Made by a program: the position numbers and the translations under genes. Positions 32,940 to 42,532 of a DNA stretch of 64,000 nucleotides are shown piece by piece (position 1 is the first letter of the stretch; the number at the start of each line of letters is the position of its first letter). Below the pieces are notes generated by a model. The model searched no databases. It saw only the letters and a program-made list of their open reading frames with translations, and had not been told where the DNA came from. This DNA is from Dinghuibacter silviterrae (lineage in GTDB: Bacteria; Bacteroidota; Bacteroidia; Chitinophagales; Chitinophagaceae), in assembly GCF_004366355.1 (NCBI RefSeq), contig NZ_SODV01000001.1, positions 930,001 to 994,000 of the forward strand, given 5' to 3'.

Positions 32940-35174
32940 ATGCGATCAATTTGGTTGGGATTCTACCGGTCCTTTCCGGTGCAATTGGTGTTGCTCCACA
33001 TCCGCAAGTACCAGGTGTTGCTCATCTTCTGGTGGATTGTGGGGAGTGCGGTGGCGGGGCAGTTTATGTCCGGCTTCGGAGCGGACACCCTGTTCCTGGC
33101 GCCCGAGTACCGGGGGCAGGTCAATTTTCTGAGCGCTCTTTTTGTGGGGATGGGGCTCGGGATCTTTATCATGAGCTGGTACATCACGACCTTTATCCTT
33201 TTCAGCCGGTATTTCAAGTTTCTGGCGACGACCTCCCATCCCTTTCTCAAATACTGTTTGAACAACGCGGTGATCCCCTTGGGGTTTTTGGTCTTTTATT
33301 TCATAAAGGTCTACCGGTTCGAACGCTACCGCGAGTTGATGAGCCATTTCGAGATCGGGATGATGATGGCGGGGTACCTGATCGGGCTCATCACCCTGAT
33401 GGTGTTTAGCTTTGGCTATTTTTTCGGGGCGAACCGGACCATTTTCCGGGAACTGGGGCCGCCGGAAGCGGACGCGGACCGGCTCCGGAAGCAGTACCGG
33501 GCGTGGAAACAGCCTTCCGGCAGACCCTCTCACGAGCTGACGCGGGTGGACTGGTATTTTACCAACCTGATCAAAATAAAAGCGCCACGGGACGTGAGCC
33601 ACTACAGCGAGTCTTTTTTGGACCGGGTGTTCAAACGGCACCACTTCGCGGCGATCCTGTCGATCCTGCTGGCCTTCCTTTTGCTGATGACGGTGGGTTA
33701 TTTTATGGACAATCCTTACCTGCAGATCCCGGCGGCGGCGAGTATCCTGATCTTTTTTGCGCTCCTGATCGCGGCCTCGGCGGCCTTTGTCTACTGGCTG
33801 GGGGGATGGTCCATCCCCGTCGCGGGGTTGTTGCTGGTGGGGCTGAACCTGTTGTTCACCTACAACATCCTGGACACCCGGAATAAACTCTACGGCCTCG
33901 ACTATACGCACGACCAGCCGGCCCCGGTGTATAGCCGCGACAGCATACGTGCCTTGTGCACCCCTGACCGGATGATGGCGGACGAGGCGAATATGATCGA
34001 CGTGCTGGAACGCTGGAAGGCGCGGCAGGCGAGTCCGCGGCCTACCCTTTTCCTGATCAATGTGAGTGGGGGCGGGACCCGGTCGGCGACCTTTACGATG
34101 TGCGTCCTCCAAAAGCTCGACAGTCTTTCGGGGGGACAGTTGATGCGCCGGACTTTCCTGATGACCGGCGCCTCGGGGGGCATGCTGGGGGCGACGTATT
34201 TCCGGGAGCTGTACCGGATCCGGCAAAGCGGGTTGCCCATTCAACTGGGGGACAGCGTGTATGTGGATAATATCTCCAAGGACCTGCTCAACCCGCTGTT
34301 TTCATCCTTTGTCACCCGGGACATCCTGGCGCCGGCCCAGTCGTTCCGCGTAAATCCCTATACGTATGTAAAGGACAGGGGGTATGCCTTTGAGGAGCAA
34401 CTGGACCGCAACACGGGCTATGTTCTTAACCAGCGTCTCGGGGACTACCGCCGGGAAGAGTCTGCCGCTATGCTGCCGCTGATCATCTACAATGGAACGA
34501 TTTCCAGGGACGGCCGGCGGATGATGATGAGCACCCAGCCCCTGAGCTTTTTGATGGAGTCCCCGCGGGACAACAACAAAGGCATCTTCTCCGATCCGGA
34601 CGCCGTCGACTTTGCAACCTTTTTTAAACGGCAGCACCCTGACAATATACGCATCCTGAGCGCCCTCCGGGTGGGCGCCACCTTCCCGTATGTACTGCCC
34701 AATGTCTGGCTGCCCTCTTCCCCGGTGATTGACCTGATGGACGCCGGTTTGAGGGACAACTATGGCCAGGAGACGACGATGCGGTTTCTGCAGGTGTTCG
34801 ATTCGTGGATCAGGGACAATACGTCGGGGGTGGTCTATGTCCAGATCAAAGACCGGAGGGGGAACGACTGGATCGATGACTTTTCTTCGACACCGGACTT
34901 TACCGAATTCTTTACCCGGCCTTTCATGACCCTTCAATACAACTGGCCGAAGCTGCAGGACTATTCGCAGGAAGAGCTGGTGAGCGCCGGGGCGGAGGCC
35001 TTCCACTTCCCCTTTAAAAAGATCACCTTTACGTACGTGCCCGCCAACGGGAGTTCGTATGCACCGCTCAATTTTCACCTGACGGCCCGGGAAAAACTCA
35101 GCGTCATTTCCTCCCTGCAAAGCCCGGAGGTACAGGCTTCCCTGAGAGGTTTGGAAGGGTTACTGAAGCGGTAA
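32940..35174 (+). CDS. Patatin-like phospholipase with an N-terminal membrane domain
   Basis: 744 aa. The N-terminal ~330 residues contain about six transmembrane helices ('FLSALFVGMGLGIFIMSWYI', 'MMMAGYLIGLITLMVFSFGY', 'ILSILLAFLLLMTVGYF' and others). The patatin part follows: oxyanion strand 'LFLINVSGGGTRSATF', nucleophile 'MTGASGGMLGA' (GxSxG with Ser in GASGG), and the catalytic Asp in 'LMDAGLRDNYG'. Patatins hydrolyse acyl groups of lipids. Membrane-embedded versions of this type are seen in Bacteroidota but their substrates are unknown. The last 15 bases overlap the convergent lipid kinase gene. Confidence 0.85.
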   Translation: MRSIWLGFYRSFPVQLVLLHIRKYQVLLIFWWIVGSAVAGQFMSGFGADTLFLAPEYRGQVNFLSALFVGMGLGIFIMSWYITTFILFSRYFKFLATTSHPFLKYCLNNAVIPLGFLVFYFIKVYRFERYRELMSHFEIGMMMAGYLIGLITLMVFSFGYFFGANRTIFRELGPPEADADRLRKQYRAWKQPSGRPSHELTRVDWYFTNLIKIKAPRDVSHYSESFLDRVFKRHHFAAILSILLAFLLLMTVGYFMDNPYLQIPAAASILIFFALLIAASAAFVYWLGGWSIPVAGLLLVGLNLLFTYNILDTRNKLYGLDYTHDQPAPVYSRDSIRALCTPDRMMADEANMIDVLERWKARQASPRPTLFLINVSGGGTRSATFTMCVLQKLDSLSGGQLMRRTFLMTGASGGMLGATYFRELYRIRQSGLPIQLGDSVYVDNISKDLLNPLFSSFVTRDILAPAQSFRVNPYTYVKDRGYAFEEQLDRNTGYVLNQRLGDYRREESAAMLPLIIYNGTISRDGRRMMMSTQPLSFLMESPRDNNKGIFSDPDAVDFATFFKRQHPDNIRILSALRVGATFPYVLPNVWLPSSPVIDLMDAGLRDNYGQETTMRFLQVFDSWIRDNTSGVVYVQIKDRRGNDWIDDFSSTPDFTEFFTRPFMTLQYNWPKLQDYSQEELVSAGAEAFHFPFKKITFTYVPANGSSYAPLNFHLTAREKLSVISSLQSPEVQASLRGLEGLLKR

Positions 35175-36074
35175 GGGCCGGAGCAGCCGGAAGGCCTTGG
35201 GGATCACCTGTATGGTAAAGGTGTCGTTACCCGGCCAGGGGTCCCCGTCGATGTGGAGGGGCGCCAGCTTTGGGTTGCGGATGACCAGGGACCGGGTCTG
35301 GAAATAAAGGATATCCTCCGCCTTTTCGCTGATCCCATAGTGTTTTTGGACCTTTCCACTGCGGACCTGGCGGAGGATGGAGCCCACCAGTTTGCGTTTG
35401 CTCATGTCTTGCACGATGACGATGTCGAGCATGCCGTCGCCTAAATCGGCCTGTGGCGCGATCGTAAAGTTGTTGCCAAACTGGTTGCTGTTGGCGATGC
35501 TGATAAAGTACGCGTCGGTGTTGAACTGCTGCCCGTCGACATAGACCTCGAAGGGGTACGTTTTGGCCTGGAAAAAATTACGGACAGACGTCTTTACATA
35601 GGTCCAGAACCCGCGGGTGCCCGCGGCGGCGAAATCGTGGGCGACCTGAGCGTCAAAACCCAACCCGCTCAGCATACAACAGAATTGTTCGTTCATATAG
35701 AACGCATCAACGGGCGCGTACCGGTTGGCAAAGATGACCTCCAGCGCCCGGCGGGGGTCTTTGGGAATCCCCGCGGCAAAAGCGAGGCCATTCCCGGAAC
35801 CCCGGGGGATGATCCCCAGGCTGACGGGGACGGGGATGTCCTGTATGGCCTTGGCGACCTGGCGGACCGTTCCGTCCCCGGCAGCCACGACGACGTCGGT
35901 GACGAACTCGTGTTTGATCTTTTCCCTGAGAAAATGATAGTCCCCCGTCGGATGCGTATCCACGATGCTGTAGTGGATCCTTTGTTCCTCCGTTAAGCGG
36001 GATATGAGTGCTTTGAGCGACTTTTTCCCCCCCGTGCCTGAAATGGGATTGACCAGGTAGACGATATGCCGCAT
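35160..36074 (-). CDS. Diacylglycerol/lipid kinase family protein (YegS/DgkB type)
   Basis: 304 aa from the ATG at 36074 ([19 protein letters not shown]). The kinase motifs are NPISGTGG, '[10 protein letters not shown]' (the GGDGT loop with Ala for Gly) and '[11 protein letters not shown]'. The C-terminal beta-sandwich includes '[23 protein letters not shown]' and 'DGDPWPG'. Phosphorylates a lipid such as diacylglycerol, or a sphingoid base. The frame runs open to 36143 but those residues would lie inside lysS upstream sequence; the conserved core starts at MRHI. Head-to-head with lysS. Confidence 0.88.
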   Translation of the reverse strand: MRHIVYLVNPISGTGGKKSLKALISRLTEEQRIHYSIVDTHPTGDYHFLREKIKHEFVTDVVVAAGDGTVRQVAKAIQDIPVPVSLGIIPRGSGNGLAFAAGIPKDPRRALEVIFANRYAPVDAFYMNEQFCCMLSGLGFDAQVAHDFAAAGTRGFWTYVKTSVRNFFQAKTYPFEVYVDGQQFNTDAYFISIANSNQFGNNFTIAPQADLGDGMLDIVIVQDMSKRKLVGSILRQVRSGKVQKHYGISEKAEDILYFQTRSLVIRNPKLAPLHIDGDPWPGNDTFTIQVIPKAFRLLRPLPLQ

Positions 36075-36102
36075 GGCATTGCAAGGTCGCGAAAAAATCC
36101 AA

Positions 36103-36110
36103 TACCTTTG
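36103..36110 (+). promoter_or_regulatory. -7 element for lysS (leaderless)
   Basis: TACCTTTG, exact TAnnTTTG, with TTGC (-33-like) about 21 bp upstream; only CGCC separates it from the ATG at 36115, so transcription should begin at or next to the start codon. Confidence 0.7.
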
Positions 36111-36114
36111 CGCC

Positions 36115-37665
36115 ATGTCGAATTTATCTGAACAGGAGATCATCCGCCGGCAGAAACTGGCCGAATTGAAGGAGCTTGGGATAGAACCTTACCCCGCGCC
36201 GGAGTTTATCGTGACCCATACGGCGGGCGACATCAAGGAACATTATACGGAAGAAAATAAAGCGCAATATGCCGAAGTATCCCTGGCCGGTAGGATCATG
36301 GGCGTAAGGGACATGGGGAAGGCTTCGTTTGCCGTGCTCCAGGACCATACAGGCAGGATACAGCTGTACATCAAACGGGACGATATATGCCCCGGGGAAG
36401 ACAAAACGCTGTATGATACAGTCTGGAAAAAACTGTTGGATATAGGCGACATCATCGGCGTAAAGGGATACGGGTTTATCACGCGGACGGGGGAAATCTC
36501 CGTACACGTACGCGAACTTACGCTGCTCTCTAAGTCCCTTAAACCGCTTCCGGTGGTGAGGGAAAAGGACGGGGAAACCTTTGACGCGGTCACCGATCCC
36601 GAATTCCGGTACCGCCAGCGGTATGTGGACCTGACGATCAACCCGGAGGTCCGGAAGGTCTTCCAGCAACGCACCAGGTTGATCAGCACCATCCGCCATT
36701 TCCTGGACCGCCAGGGCGCGCTGGAGGTGGATACCCCCGTGCTCCAGAGCATCCCGGGCGGGGCCATCGCGCGTCCCTTTATTACGCACCACAACGCGCT
36801 GGACATACCGTTGTATCTGCGTATCGCCAACGAATTGTATCTCAAACGCCTGATCGTGGGTGGTTTTGACTGGGTGTATGAGTTTAGCCGGGACTTCCGC
36901 AACGAGGGGATGGACCGGACCCACAACCCGGAGTTTACCATCCTGGAATTCTATACCGCTTACAAGGACTATTTCTGGATGATGAACCAGACGGAGGCGT
37001 TGCTAGAGGAATGCGCACAGCAGTTGCACGGCACGACCGACGTGACCGTCGGCGACCGTGCCATTAGCTTTAAGGCACCCTTCGCGCGGGTGCCGATTTA
37101 CGACGCCATCCAGACCCATACAGGAATTGATATCCGCCACATGGACGAAGCGGCCCTCCTGGAGGTCTGTAAAAGCCTGCACCTGGAGGCGGACGCGTCC
37201 ATGGGGAAGGGCAAACTGATCGACACTATTTTCGGGGAAAAGTGTGAGCACCACTATATCCAGCCCACGTTTATCATCGACTACCCGGTTGAAATGAGCC
37301 CGCTGACCAAAAGCCATCGCAGCAAGACGGGGCTGGTAGAGCGTTTCGAGCTGATGATCAACGGTAAGGAGATTGCCAATGCGTACAGCGAGCTCAACGA
37401 CCCTATTGACCAGCGCGCCCGTTTTGAAGAGCAGGTGCGGCTGATGGAACGCGGGGACGACGAAGCGATGTATATCGATTATGACTTCCTGCGGGCGCTG
37501 GAATACGGCATGCCCCCCACCGCCGGTATCGGTATCGGGATCGACCGTCTTTGCATGTTGTTGCTCAACCAGCCGTCGATCCAGGATGTGCTTTTGTTTC
37601 CGCAGATGCGGCCGGAGCGGCAGGCGAGCCATCAAGACGCTGAGCCGGAGCCGCAGCAACAATAG
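36115..37665 (+). CDS. lysS: Lysyl-tRNA synthetase, class II
   Basis: 516 aa. N-terminal OB-fold (about 55-150: '[23 protein letters not shown]'), then class II motif 1 (around '[25 protein letters not shown]'), motif 2 '[27 protein letters not shown]' and motif 3 '[12 protein letters not shown]'. Charges tRNA-Lys. The start at 36115 is supported by the TACCTTTG four bases upstream; an in-frame ATG at 36073 lies upstream of the promoter. The last ~17 residues (after FPQMRPE) are Gln/Glu-rich, unlike the usual end, and lie in a 101-bp antisense overlap with the DUF1003 gene. Confidence 0.97.
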   Translation: MSNLSEQEIIRRQKLAELKELGIEPYPAPEFIVTHTAGDIKEHYTEENKAQYAEVSLAGRIMGVRDMGKASFAVLQDHTGRIQLYIKRDDICPGEDKTLYDTVWKKLLDIGDIIGVKGYGFITRTGEISVHVRELTLLSKSLKPLPVVREKDGETFDAVTDPEFRYRQRYVDLTINPEVRKVFQQRTRLISTIRHFLDRQGALEVDTPVLQSIPGGAIARPFITHHNALDIPLYLRIANELYLKRLIVGGFDWVYEFSRDFRNEGMDRTHNPEFTILEFYTAYKDYFWMMNQTEALLEECAQQLHGTTDVTVGDRAISFKAPFARVPIYDAIQTHTGIDIRHMDEAALLEVCKSLHLEADASMGKGKLIDTIFGEKCEHHYIQPTFIIDYPVEMSPLTKSHRSKTGLVERFELMINGKEIANAYSELNDPIDQRARFEEQVRLMERGDDEAMYIDYDFLRALEYGMPPTAGIGIGIDRLCMLLLNQPSIQDVLLFPQMRPERQASHQDAEPEPQQQ

Positions 37666-38341
37666 ACTTTTGGATGCCCTGCATCAGTTCGATCTGGACC
37701 TGCTGAATCTCCAGCAATTTCCGCTGTTCGTGGATCAACAGGTGGTCCACCTTTTCATGTAAGAGACGGATCTCTACTTCCGCCTTTAGATTGACCTTGT
37801 AGTCGTGTTCCGAACGGGCCCGGTCCTTGTCGGCCTGGCGGTTCTGGCTCATCATGATGACGGGTGCCTGTACGGCGGCCAGACAACTCAGGATGAGGTT
37901 CAAAAGGATAAAGGGATAGGGGTCGAAACCCTTGTCCTGGAGGAACCAGATATTGAGCGCGATCCAGGCCAGCAGTACGACGAAGAAGGAGATCAAAAAG
38001 GTCCAGCTGCCCCCGAAGGAGGCTACCCTGTCGGCCACCCGCTCCCCAAAGGTTGCTTCCCGATCCTCTTCTTCTTCCACGTTTTCACTTAGGATCTGGT
38101 TTTTGCCGATGGCCTGGACGACCTCCTTTTCCATGTCGGTGAGTTCGCCGATCTCGTTTTGGATCAGGCCGGCCACATAGTCGGCCCGCATATCATTGAA
38201 GGCCTCCGTGGACAGGTGGCTTTTCTCATTGAAGTCGGGATAACGGCTTTTGATAAAGTCGTAGATCGTTTTCCGGATCTGGCCGCCGCTGACGGATTCG
38301 TCGGGGGAACAGAGTTTATTGGTGATAAAACAACGATTCAT
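37565..38341 (-). CDS. DUF1003 family membrane protein
   Basis: 258 aa. The DUF1003 core is '[37 protein letters not shown]' and '[30 protein letters not shown]', giving two transmembrane helices, followed by a helical '[33 protein letters not shown]'. An N-terminal region includes a [12 protein letters not shown] segment with two cysteines. Function of the family is unknown. The last ~35 residues (Ala/Pro-rich, '[14 protein letters not shown]') come from the part overlapping lysS on the other strand and look like non-family tail. Confidence 0.8.
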   Translation of the reverse strand: MNRCFITNKLCSPDESVSGGQIRKTIYDFIKSRYPDFNEKSHLSTEAFNDMRADYVAGLIQNEIGELTDMEKEVVQAIGKNQILSENVEEEEDREATFGERVADRVASFGGSWTFLISFFVVLLAWIALNIWFLQDKGFDPYPFILLNLILSCLAAVQAPVIMMSQNRQADKDRARSEHDYKVNLKAEVEIRLLHEKVDHLLIHEQRKLLEIQQVQIELMQGIQKSIVAAAPAQRLDGSPAAPAASAETKAHPGSTAG

Positions 38342-38347
38342 ATATTA

Positions 38348-39337
38348 CTATAGTACGTGTAATATACGACGGCGAAGCGAATGGAAACGATATCCTACGC
38401 TTAAGGATGCGCTTTCGTTGATGGTTTTTAAACCGAGGTTTTTTTGGGGCTCCTGGACCATGTCGTAAAAACCGTTTAGGTAGACGTACCATTTGTCCCC
38501 GTTATACCCCGCGGTCAGCCGGCCCTGGTAACCTAAGTCGGGAAAAAACTGCTGGCGGGTATGGAATTCGTCCATATAAACACCGGCCCCCGGACCGATA
38601 CAGAAAAAGGGCGTGCAGGTCCAGCGGCCTTCTCCCCAGGAGAAGGCATAAGAATAACCCACCCGGGCCAGGAGGACGACGTGGTTGGCATCCTTCTCGA
38701 TGAGGTTGTATAAGGTGGTGTCCTTAACCGCGGTATCAAGGGCGTTTTTGCGTAGGGAGAAGTTCTGATAGGAAGGCGTCAGCATGACAAACCAACTGCC
38801 GCCGCTTTTGGCCTGTAACCGGGCGAAGTTGGCGGCGGCGCGGTAGGAGAACCGGGAAGGGTTGAACAGATAGACGGCATTGATGCCCACGTATTTGTAG
38901 TCCGGCCACTGCCAGACAGTATTGACCAGGTGGAGACCGGGATTGTCCTGGTCGACCAGCCCCCGGTCGTGCTGGTAGGAACCTTCCAGTCCCCAGCGGT
39001 TCCACCAGTGGCTGATGATCAGCTGGCTGGCTTTCACTTCTTTATTGTTCCCGCCCAGGACCGAGGTCTCGGGTATGTTGAGGGCATAATAAATGGAAAA
39101 CCATTTGTAGTTGAGCGCGGCCCCGAAATAGGCGCTGGTATTGGCCTGGAGCCGGGGCTGATGACCGCCCTTGGCGGTGCCGGAGGTGAAACGGGTGTGG
39201 TAAAACCCGATATACGAACGGACGTTATTGCTGTCGGCAAAATCATGGAAACGGGGTACCTGGGCCTTCTCCTGGGCCATAAGCGCGGCGCCCGGCAAGA
39301 GCGCCGCCAGGATCATATAGAACCTAAGCCACCGCAT
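38348..39337 (-). CDS. DUF4421-type outer membrane barrel protein
   Basis: 329 aa with a signal peptide (MRWLRFYMILAALLPGAALM, then AQ). The mature part has alternating amphipathic strands: 'NVRSYIGFYHTRFT', 'YFGAALNYKWFSIYYALNIP', 'GLEGSYQHDRG' and 'GYQGRLTAGYNGDKWYVYLNGFYD'. This matches the DUF4421 family of Bacteroidota outer membrane proteins. Function unknown. It lies six bases downstream of the RND pump gene, so it could be part of the same transcript and perhaps serve the efflux system, but that is inference. Confidence 0.7.
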   Translation of the reverse strand: MRWLRFYMILAALLPGAALMAQEKAQVPRFHDFADSNNVRSYIGFYHTRFTSGTAKGGHQPRLQANTSAYFGAALNYKWFSIYYALNIPETSVLGGNNKEVKASQLIISHWWNRWGLEGSYQHDRGLVDQDNPGLHLVNTVWQWPDYKYVGINAVYLFNPSRFSYRAAANFARLQAKSGGSWFVMLTPSYQNFSLRKNALDTAVKDTTLYNLIEKDANHVVLLARVGYSYAFSWGEGRWTCTPFFCIGPGAGVYMDEFHTRQQFFPDLGYQGRLTAGYNGDKWYVYLNGFYDMVQEPQKNLGLKTINESASLSVGYRFHSLRRRILHVL

Positions 39338-39343
39338 GTATCC

Positions 39344-42300
39344 TTAGTGCCGGTGCAGGTCCGCCCCCGGCTCGCGCATTTCTCCCTTGTGCTTGGTATC
39401 GACCTTGCGATAGGCCCAGGCGAAAAACAACGGGAAGACCAATAACGAAAAGACCATCGCGCATAGTATACCCCCGATCACGACCCGGGCCAGCGGCCGG
39501 GAGCTCTCAGACCCGATACCCGTGGAAATGGCGGCCGGGAACAAGCCGATCGCCGCCATCAGGGCGGTCATCATGACGGGTCTTATCCTGGAGTTTACCC
39601 CCAGTTTGATCGACGTATATAGGGAATTGCTTTGTCCTTTGATCTTTTCCAGGTTTTGCTTGAAGACCGTGATGAGGAGCACGCCGTCCTGTATGCAAAT
39701 ACCAAACAAGGCGATAAACCCTATCCCCGCGGAAATACTGAAATTGGTCCCTGTCAGGTGCAGGGACACCAAGCCACCCACGATGGCAAAGGGGACGTTG
39801 AGGAACACCAGACCGGCGTCCTTGAAATTGCCAAACATGATAAAGAGCAGCAAAAAGATGAGTAAGAGGCTGATCGGTACGACCTCCTCCAGCCGTTTGG
39901 TGGCCCGTTGCTGGTTTTCAAAGTCACCCTGCCAGACCATCGTATAGCCCTTTTGGAGCTGGACGGCGGCGTCGACCTTTTTCTGGGCCTCGGCGATGGT
40001 AGACCCCATGTCCCGGCCACGGACCGAGAACTTCACGGCGGCATAGCGCTCGTTGTCGTCCCGGAAGATCAGGCAGGGGCCATCCTTCATCGAGATGTCG
40101 GCGATTTCCCGGATAGGTACCTTCGACCCGCTCAGGGTGGGGACGAGGGTGTTGGCAATGTCGTCTATGGAACCCCGGAATTCCTGGGGGAAACGGACGC
40201 GGATGTCGAATTTTTCTATGCCTTCGTATAGTTGCGATACGGCTTTACCCCCGATGGCCATTTCGATGACCGCGTTGGCATCGGCCGTGGCGACGCCATA
40301 CAGGGCCATCTTATGCTGGTCGAGGTTGATCTCCAGTTCCGGCTGCCCGATGTTCCGGATCACCCCAAGGTCCGTAATCCCCCGGACCTGGCGGAGCTGG
40401 TCATTGACGGCAAAGGCCTTTTTCTCCATATAATCCAGGGAATCCCCGAAGATCTTTACGCAGATCGATCCCTTTACACCGGAGACCGCTTCTTCCACGT
40501 TGTCGCTGATGGGCTGGGAGAAGTTGAGGTCGGCTCCCGGGATGACCGACAAGGCTTTGGTCATGGTATCGATGAGTTCTTCCTTGCTGAGGTGGGGTTT
40601 CCAATCGCCTTCCGGGTACAGGATAACGTCGAATTCATTGTTGTAAAAACCCGTTACGTCGGTGCCGTCGTCGGGCCGCCCGGTCTGGCTGACCGCATTC
40701 TTCACCTGCGGGAAGGTCATCAGGATGTGGCGGACCTGGTCCGCTACCTGTACCGATCTATCCAGGGAAATACTGTACGGCATCTGGACCCGGAGCCAGA
40801 TGGCGCCTTCGTCCAGTTCGGGAAGGAATTCGGACCCCAGGAATTTGAAGGAATAGATCCCGACAACGATCACGGCCAGCGAGATCAGCATCGTGGGTCT
40901 CCGGAAACGCTTATAGTTCCAGGTGAAAATCCCGAGCATGATCCGGGTCAGGAAGTGGACAAAGGGGTTGTGTTTTTCACGGACGTTTTTGCGCAGCAGC
41001 AGGTTGATCAACACCGGGACCAGCGTCAGGGTCAGGATCAATGCGCCCAGCAGGGCAAAACCCAGGGTATAGGCCAGGGGCGAGAACATTTTGCCCTCTA
41101 CCTTCTGGAAGGAGAAGATGGGCAGCAGGCCGGTGATGATGATCACCTTGGAGAAAAAGATGGCCTTGGCCAGTTCCGCGCCTTTGTTTTTGATCAACCC
41201 GAGTTTGACGACCTTGTTGAAACGCTCCATCCCCATCTCCATCGCCTTATGGTCCAGGGCCACAAAAAGGCCTTCCACCATGACCACCGCCCCGTCGATG
41301 ATGATCCCGAAGTCGACGGCGCCCAGCGACAGCAGGTTCGCCGACATACCCATCATGTTCAAACAAATAAAAGCGAACAAAAGGGCAAGGGGTATGATGA
41401 TGGAAACGATGAGGGTGGTCCTCCAGTTGAACATAAAGATGGAGACCAGCAAGGTGACCAGGAGAATACCTTCTATAAGGTTATGCATCACCGTGTGCGT
41501 CGCAAAATGGATGAGGTCCTCGCGATTATAGTACGGGACGATCTTGACGTCGGGCGGGAGCACTTTGTCGTTGAGCTTCTGGATCTTGGCCTTTAGGGCG
41601 TTGATCACAATGGAGGGGTTTTCCCCTTTCCGCATCAGTACGATACACTCCACGGCGTCTTCCACGTCCCGGACACCCCCGCTGTCCAGCCGGTCGGAAC
41701 GGCCGACGTGGCCCAGGCGGGGAACGTTGCTGATCTGTACGTCCGCGACGTCCTTGACAAGGACAGGGATGCCGTTGTTGTTCTGGATGACGATATTCTT
41801 GATCTCCTTGATGTCGTTGATCAGGCCGATGCCCCGGACCACAAAGGCCTGGTTGTTGCGGACGATGACGTCCCCGCCGATGTTGATGTTGCTGCGGCTG
41901 ACGGCGTTGGACACGTCCAGGGGGGTAATGCCCAGTGAATTGAGCTTTTCCGGGTTGACCTGGATCTCGTAGACCTTGACCATCCCCCCGAAGCTGGTGA
42001 GATCGGCGATCCCCGGCACCGACCGGAGCTGACGGTCAACCACCCAGTCCTGGATGGTTTTGAGTTCCCGGGCGTCCCTGAGGTCGCTTTCCAGCGTATA
42101 CCGGAAGATTTCCCCGGTGGGGCCGGTGGGCGGCTGGACCTGGGGGTTTACCCCGTCGGGTAAGTCCGCGTTGGGGAGCAGGTTATTCACCTGCTGGCGG
42201 GCATAAAAGTCTTCCACCCCGTCGTCAAAAATCAGCTTGACATACGAAAGCCCGAAGATGGACGTAGACCGAAGGCTGGACTTTTTCTGTACGGGGTTGA

Positions 42301-42526
42301 GCGCGATCTCTATGGGTATGGTGACGAATTTCTCGACTTCTTCCGCGCTCCGGCCGGGCCATTGGGTGATGACGCTGATTTCCGTATTGGTCACGTCCGG
42401 GAACGCCTCGATCGGCATGTTCACGAAACACACCATCCCAAACGTCACCAGGACGCCCGTGGCGAAAAAGATGAAGTACTTATTCTTTAGCGAGAAGGCG
42501 AGGACCTTACGAAGGAATTTGTTCAT
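39344..42526 (-). CDS. Heavy-metal efflux RND transporter, CzcA/CusA type
   Basis: 1060 aa inner-membrane proton antiporter. The HME-RND signature 'DFGIIIDGAVVMVEG' (Asp405, Asp411 and Glu418, the proton-relay acidic residues in TM4) is intact. 'FVNMPIEAFPDVTNTEISVITQWPGRSAEEVEKFVT' is the standard N-terminal periplasmic start, and 'NVPFAIVGGLVSLHLTGTNFSISAGIGFIALFGICIQDGVLL' is the second helix block. Exports metal ions (Cu, Ag, Zn, Co, Cd are possible). The adaptor gene lies seven bases upstream. No TolC-like channel gene is next to it. Confidence 0.94.
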   Translation of the reverse strand: MNKFLRKVLAFSLKNKYFIFFATGVLVTFGMVCFVNMPIEAFPDVTNTEISVITQWPGRSAEEVEKFVTIPIEIALNPVQKKSSLRSTSIFGLSYVKLIFDDGVEDFYARQQVNNLLPNADLPDGVNPQVQPPTGPTGEIFRYTLESDLRDARELKTIQDWVVDRQLRSVPGIADLTSFGGMVKVYEIQVNPEKLNSLGITPLDVSNAVSRSNINIGGDVIVRNNQAFVVRGIGLINDIKEIKNIVIQNNNGIPVLVKDVADVQISNVPRLGHVGRSDRLDSGGVRDVEDAVECIVLMRKGENPSIVINALKAKIQKLNDKVLPPDVKIVPYYNREDLIHFATHTVMHNLIEGILLVTLLVSIFMFNWRTTLIVSIIIPLALLFAFICLNMMGMSANLLSLGAVDFGIIIDGAVVMVEGLFVALDHKAMEMGMERFNKVVKLGLIKNKGAELAKAIFFSKVIIITGLLPIFSFQKVEGKMFSPLAYTLGFALLGALILTLTLVPVLINLLLRKNVREKHNPFVHFLTRIMLGIFTWNYKRFRRPTMLISLAVIVVGIYSFKFLGSEFLPELDEGAIWLRVQMPYSISLDRSVQVADQVRHILMTFPQVKNAVSQTGRPDDGTDVTGFYNNEFDVILYPEGDWKPHLSKEELIDTMTKALSVIPGADLNFSQPISDNVEEAVSGVKGSICVKIFGDSLDYMEKKAFAVNDQLRQVRGITDLGVIRNIGQPELEINLDQHKMALYGVATADANAVIEMAIGGKAVSQLYEGIEKFDIRVRFPQEFRGSIDDIANTLVPTLSGSKVPIREIADISMKDGPCLIFRDDNERYAAVKFSVRGRDMGSTIAEAQKKVDAAVQLQKGYTMVWQGDFENQQRATKRLEEVVPISLLLIFLLLFIMFGNFKDAGLVFLNVPFAIVGGLVSLHLTGTNFSISAGIGFIALFGICIQDGVLLITVFKQNLEKIKGQSNSLYTSIKLGVNSRIRPVMMTALMAAIGLFPAAISTGIGSESSRPLARVVIGGILCAMVFSLLVFPLFFAWAYRKVDTKHKGEMREPGADLHRH

Positions 42527-42532
42527 CGTTGC

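Noticed and set aside
40232-41596. 454-codon plus-strand open frame
   Set aside because: Antisense to the CzcA-type pump gene; composition is a mirror of the pump codons.
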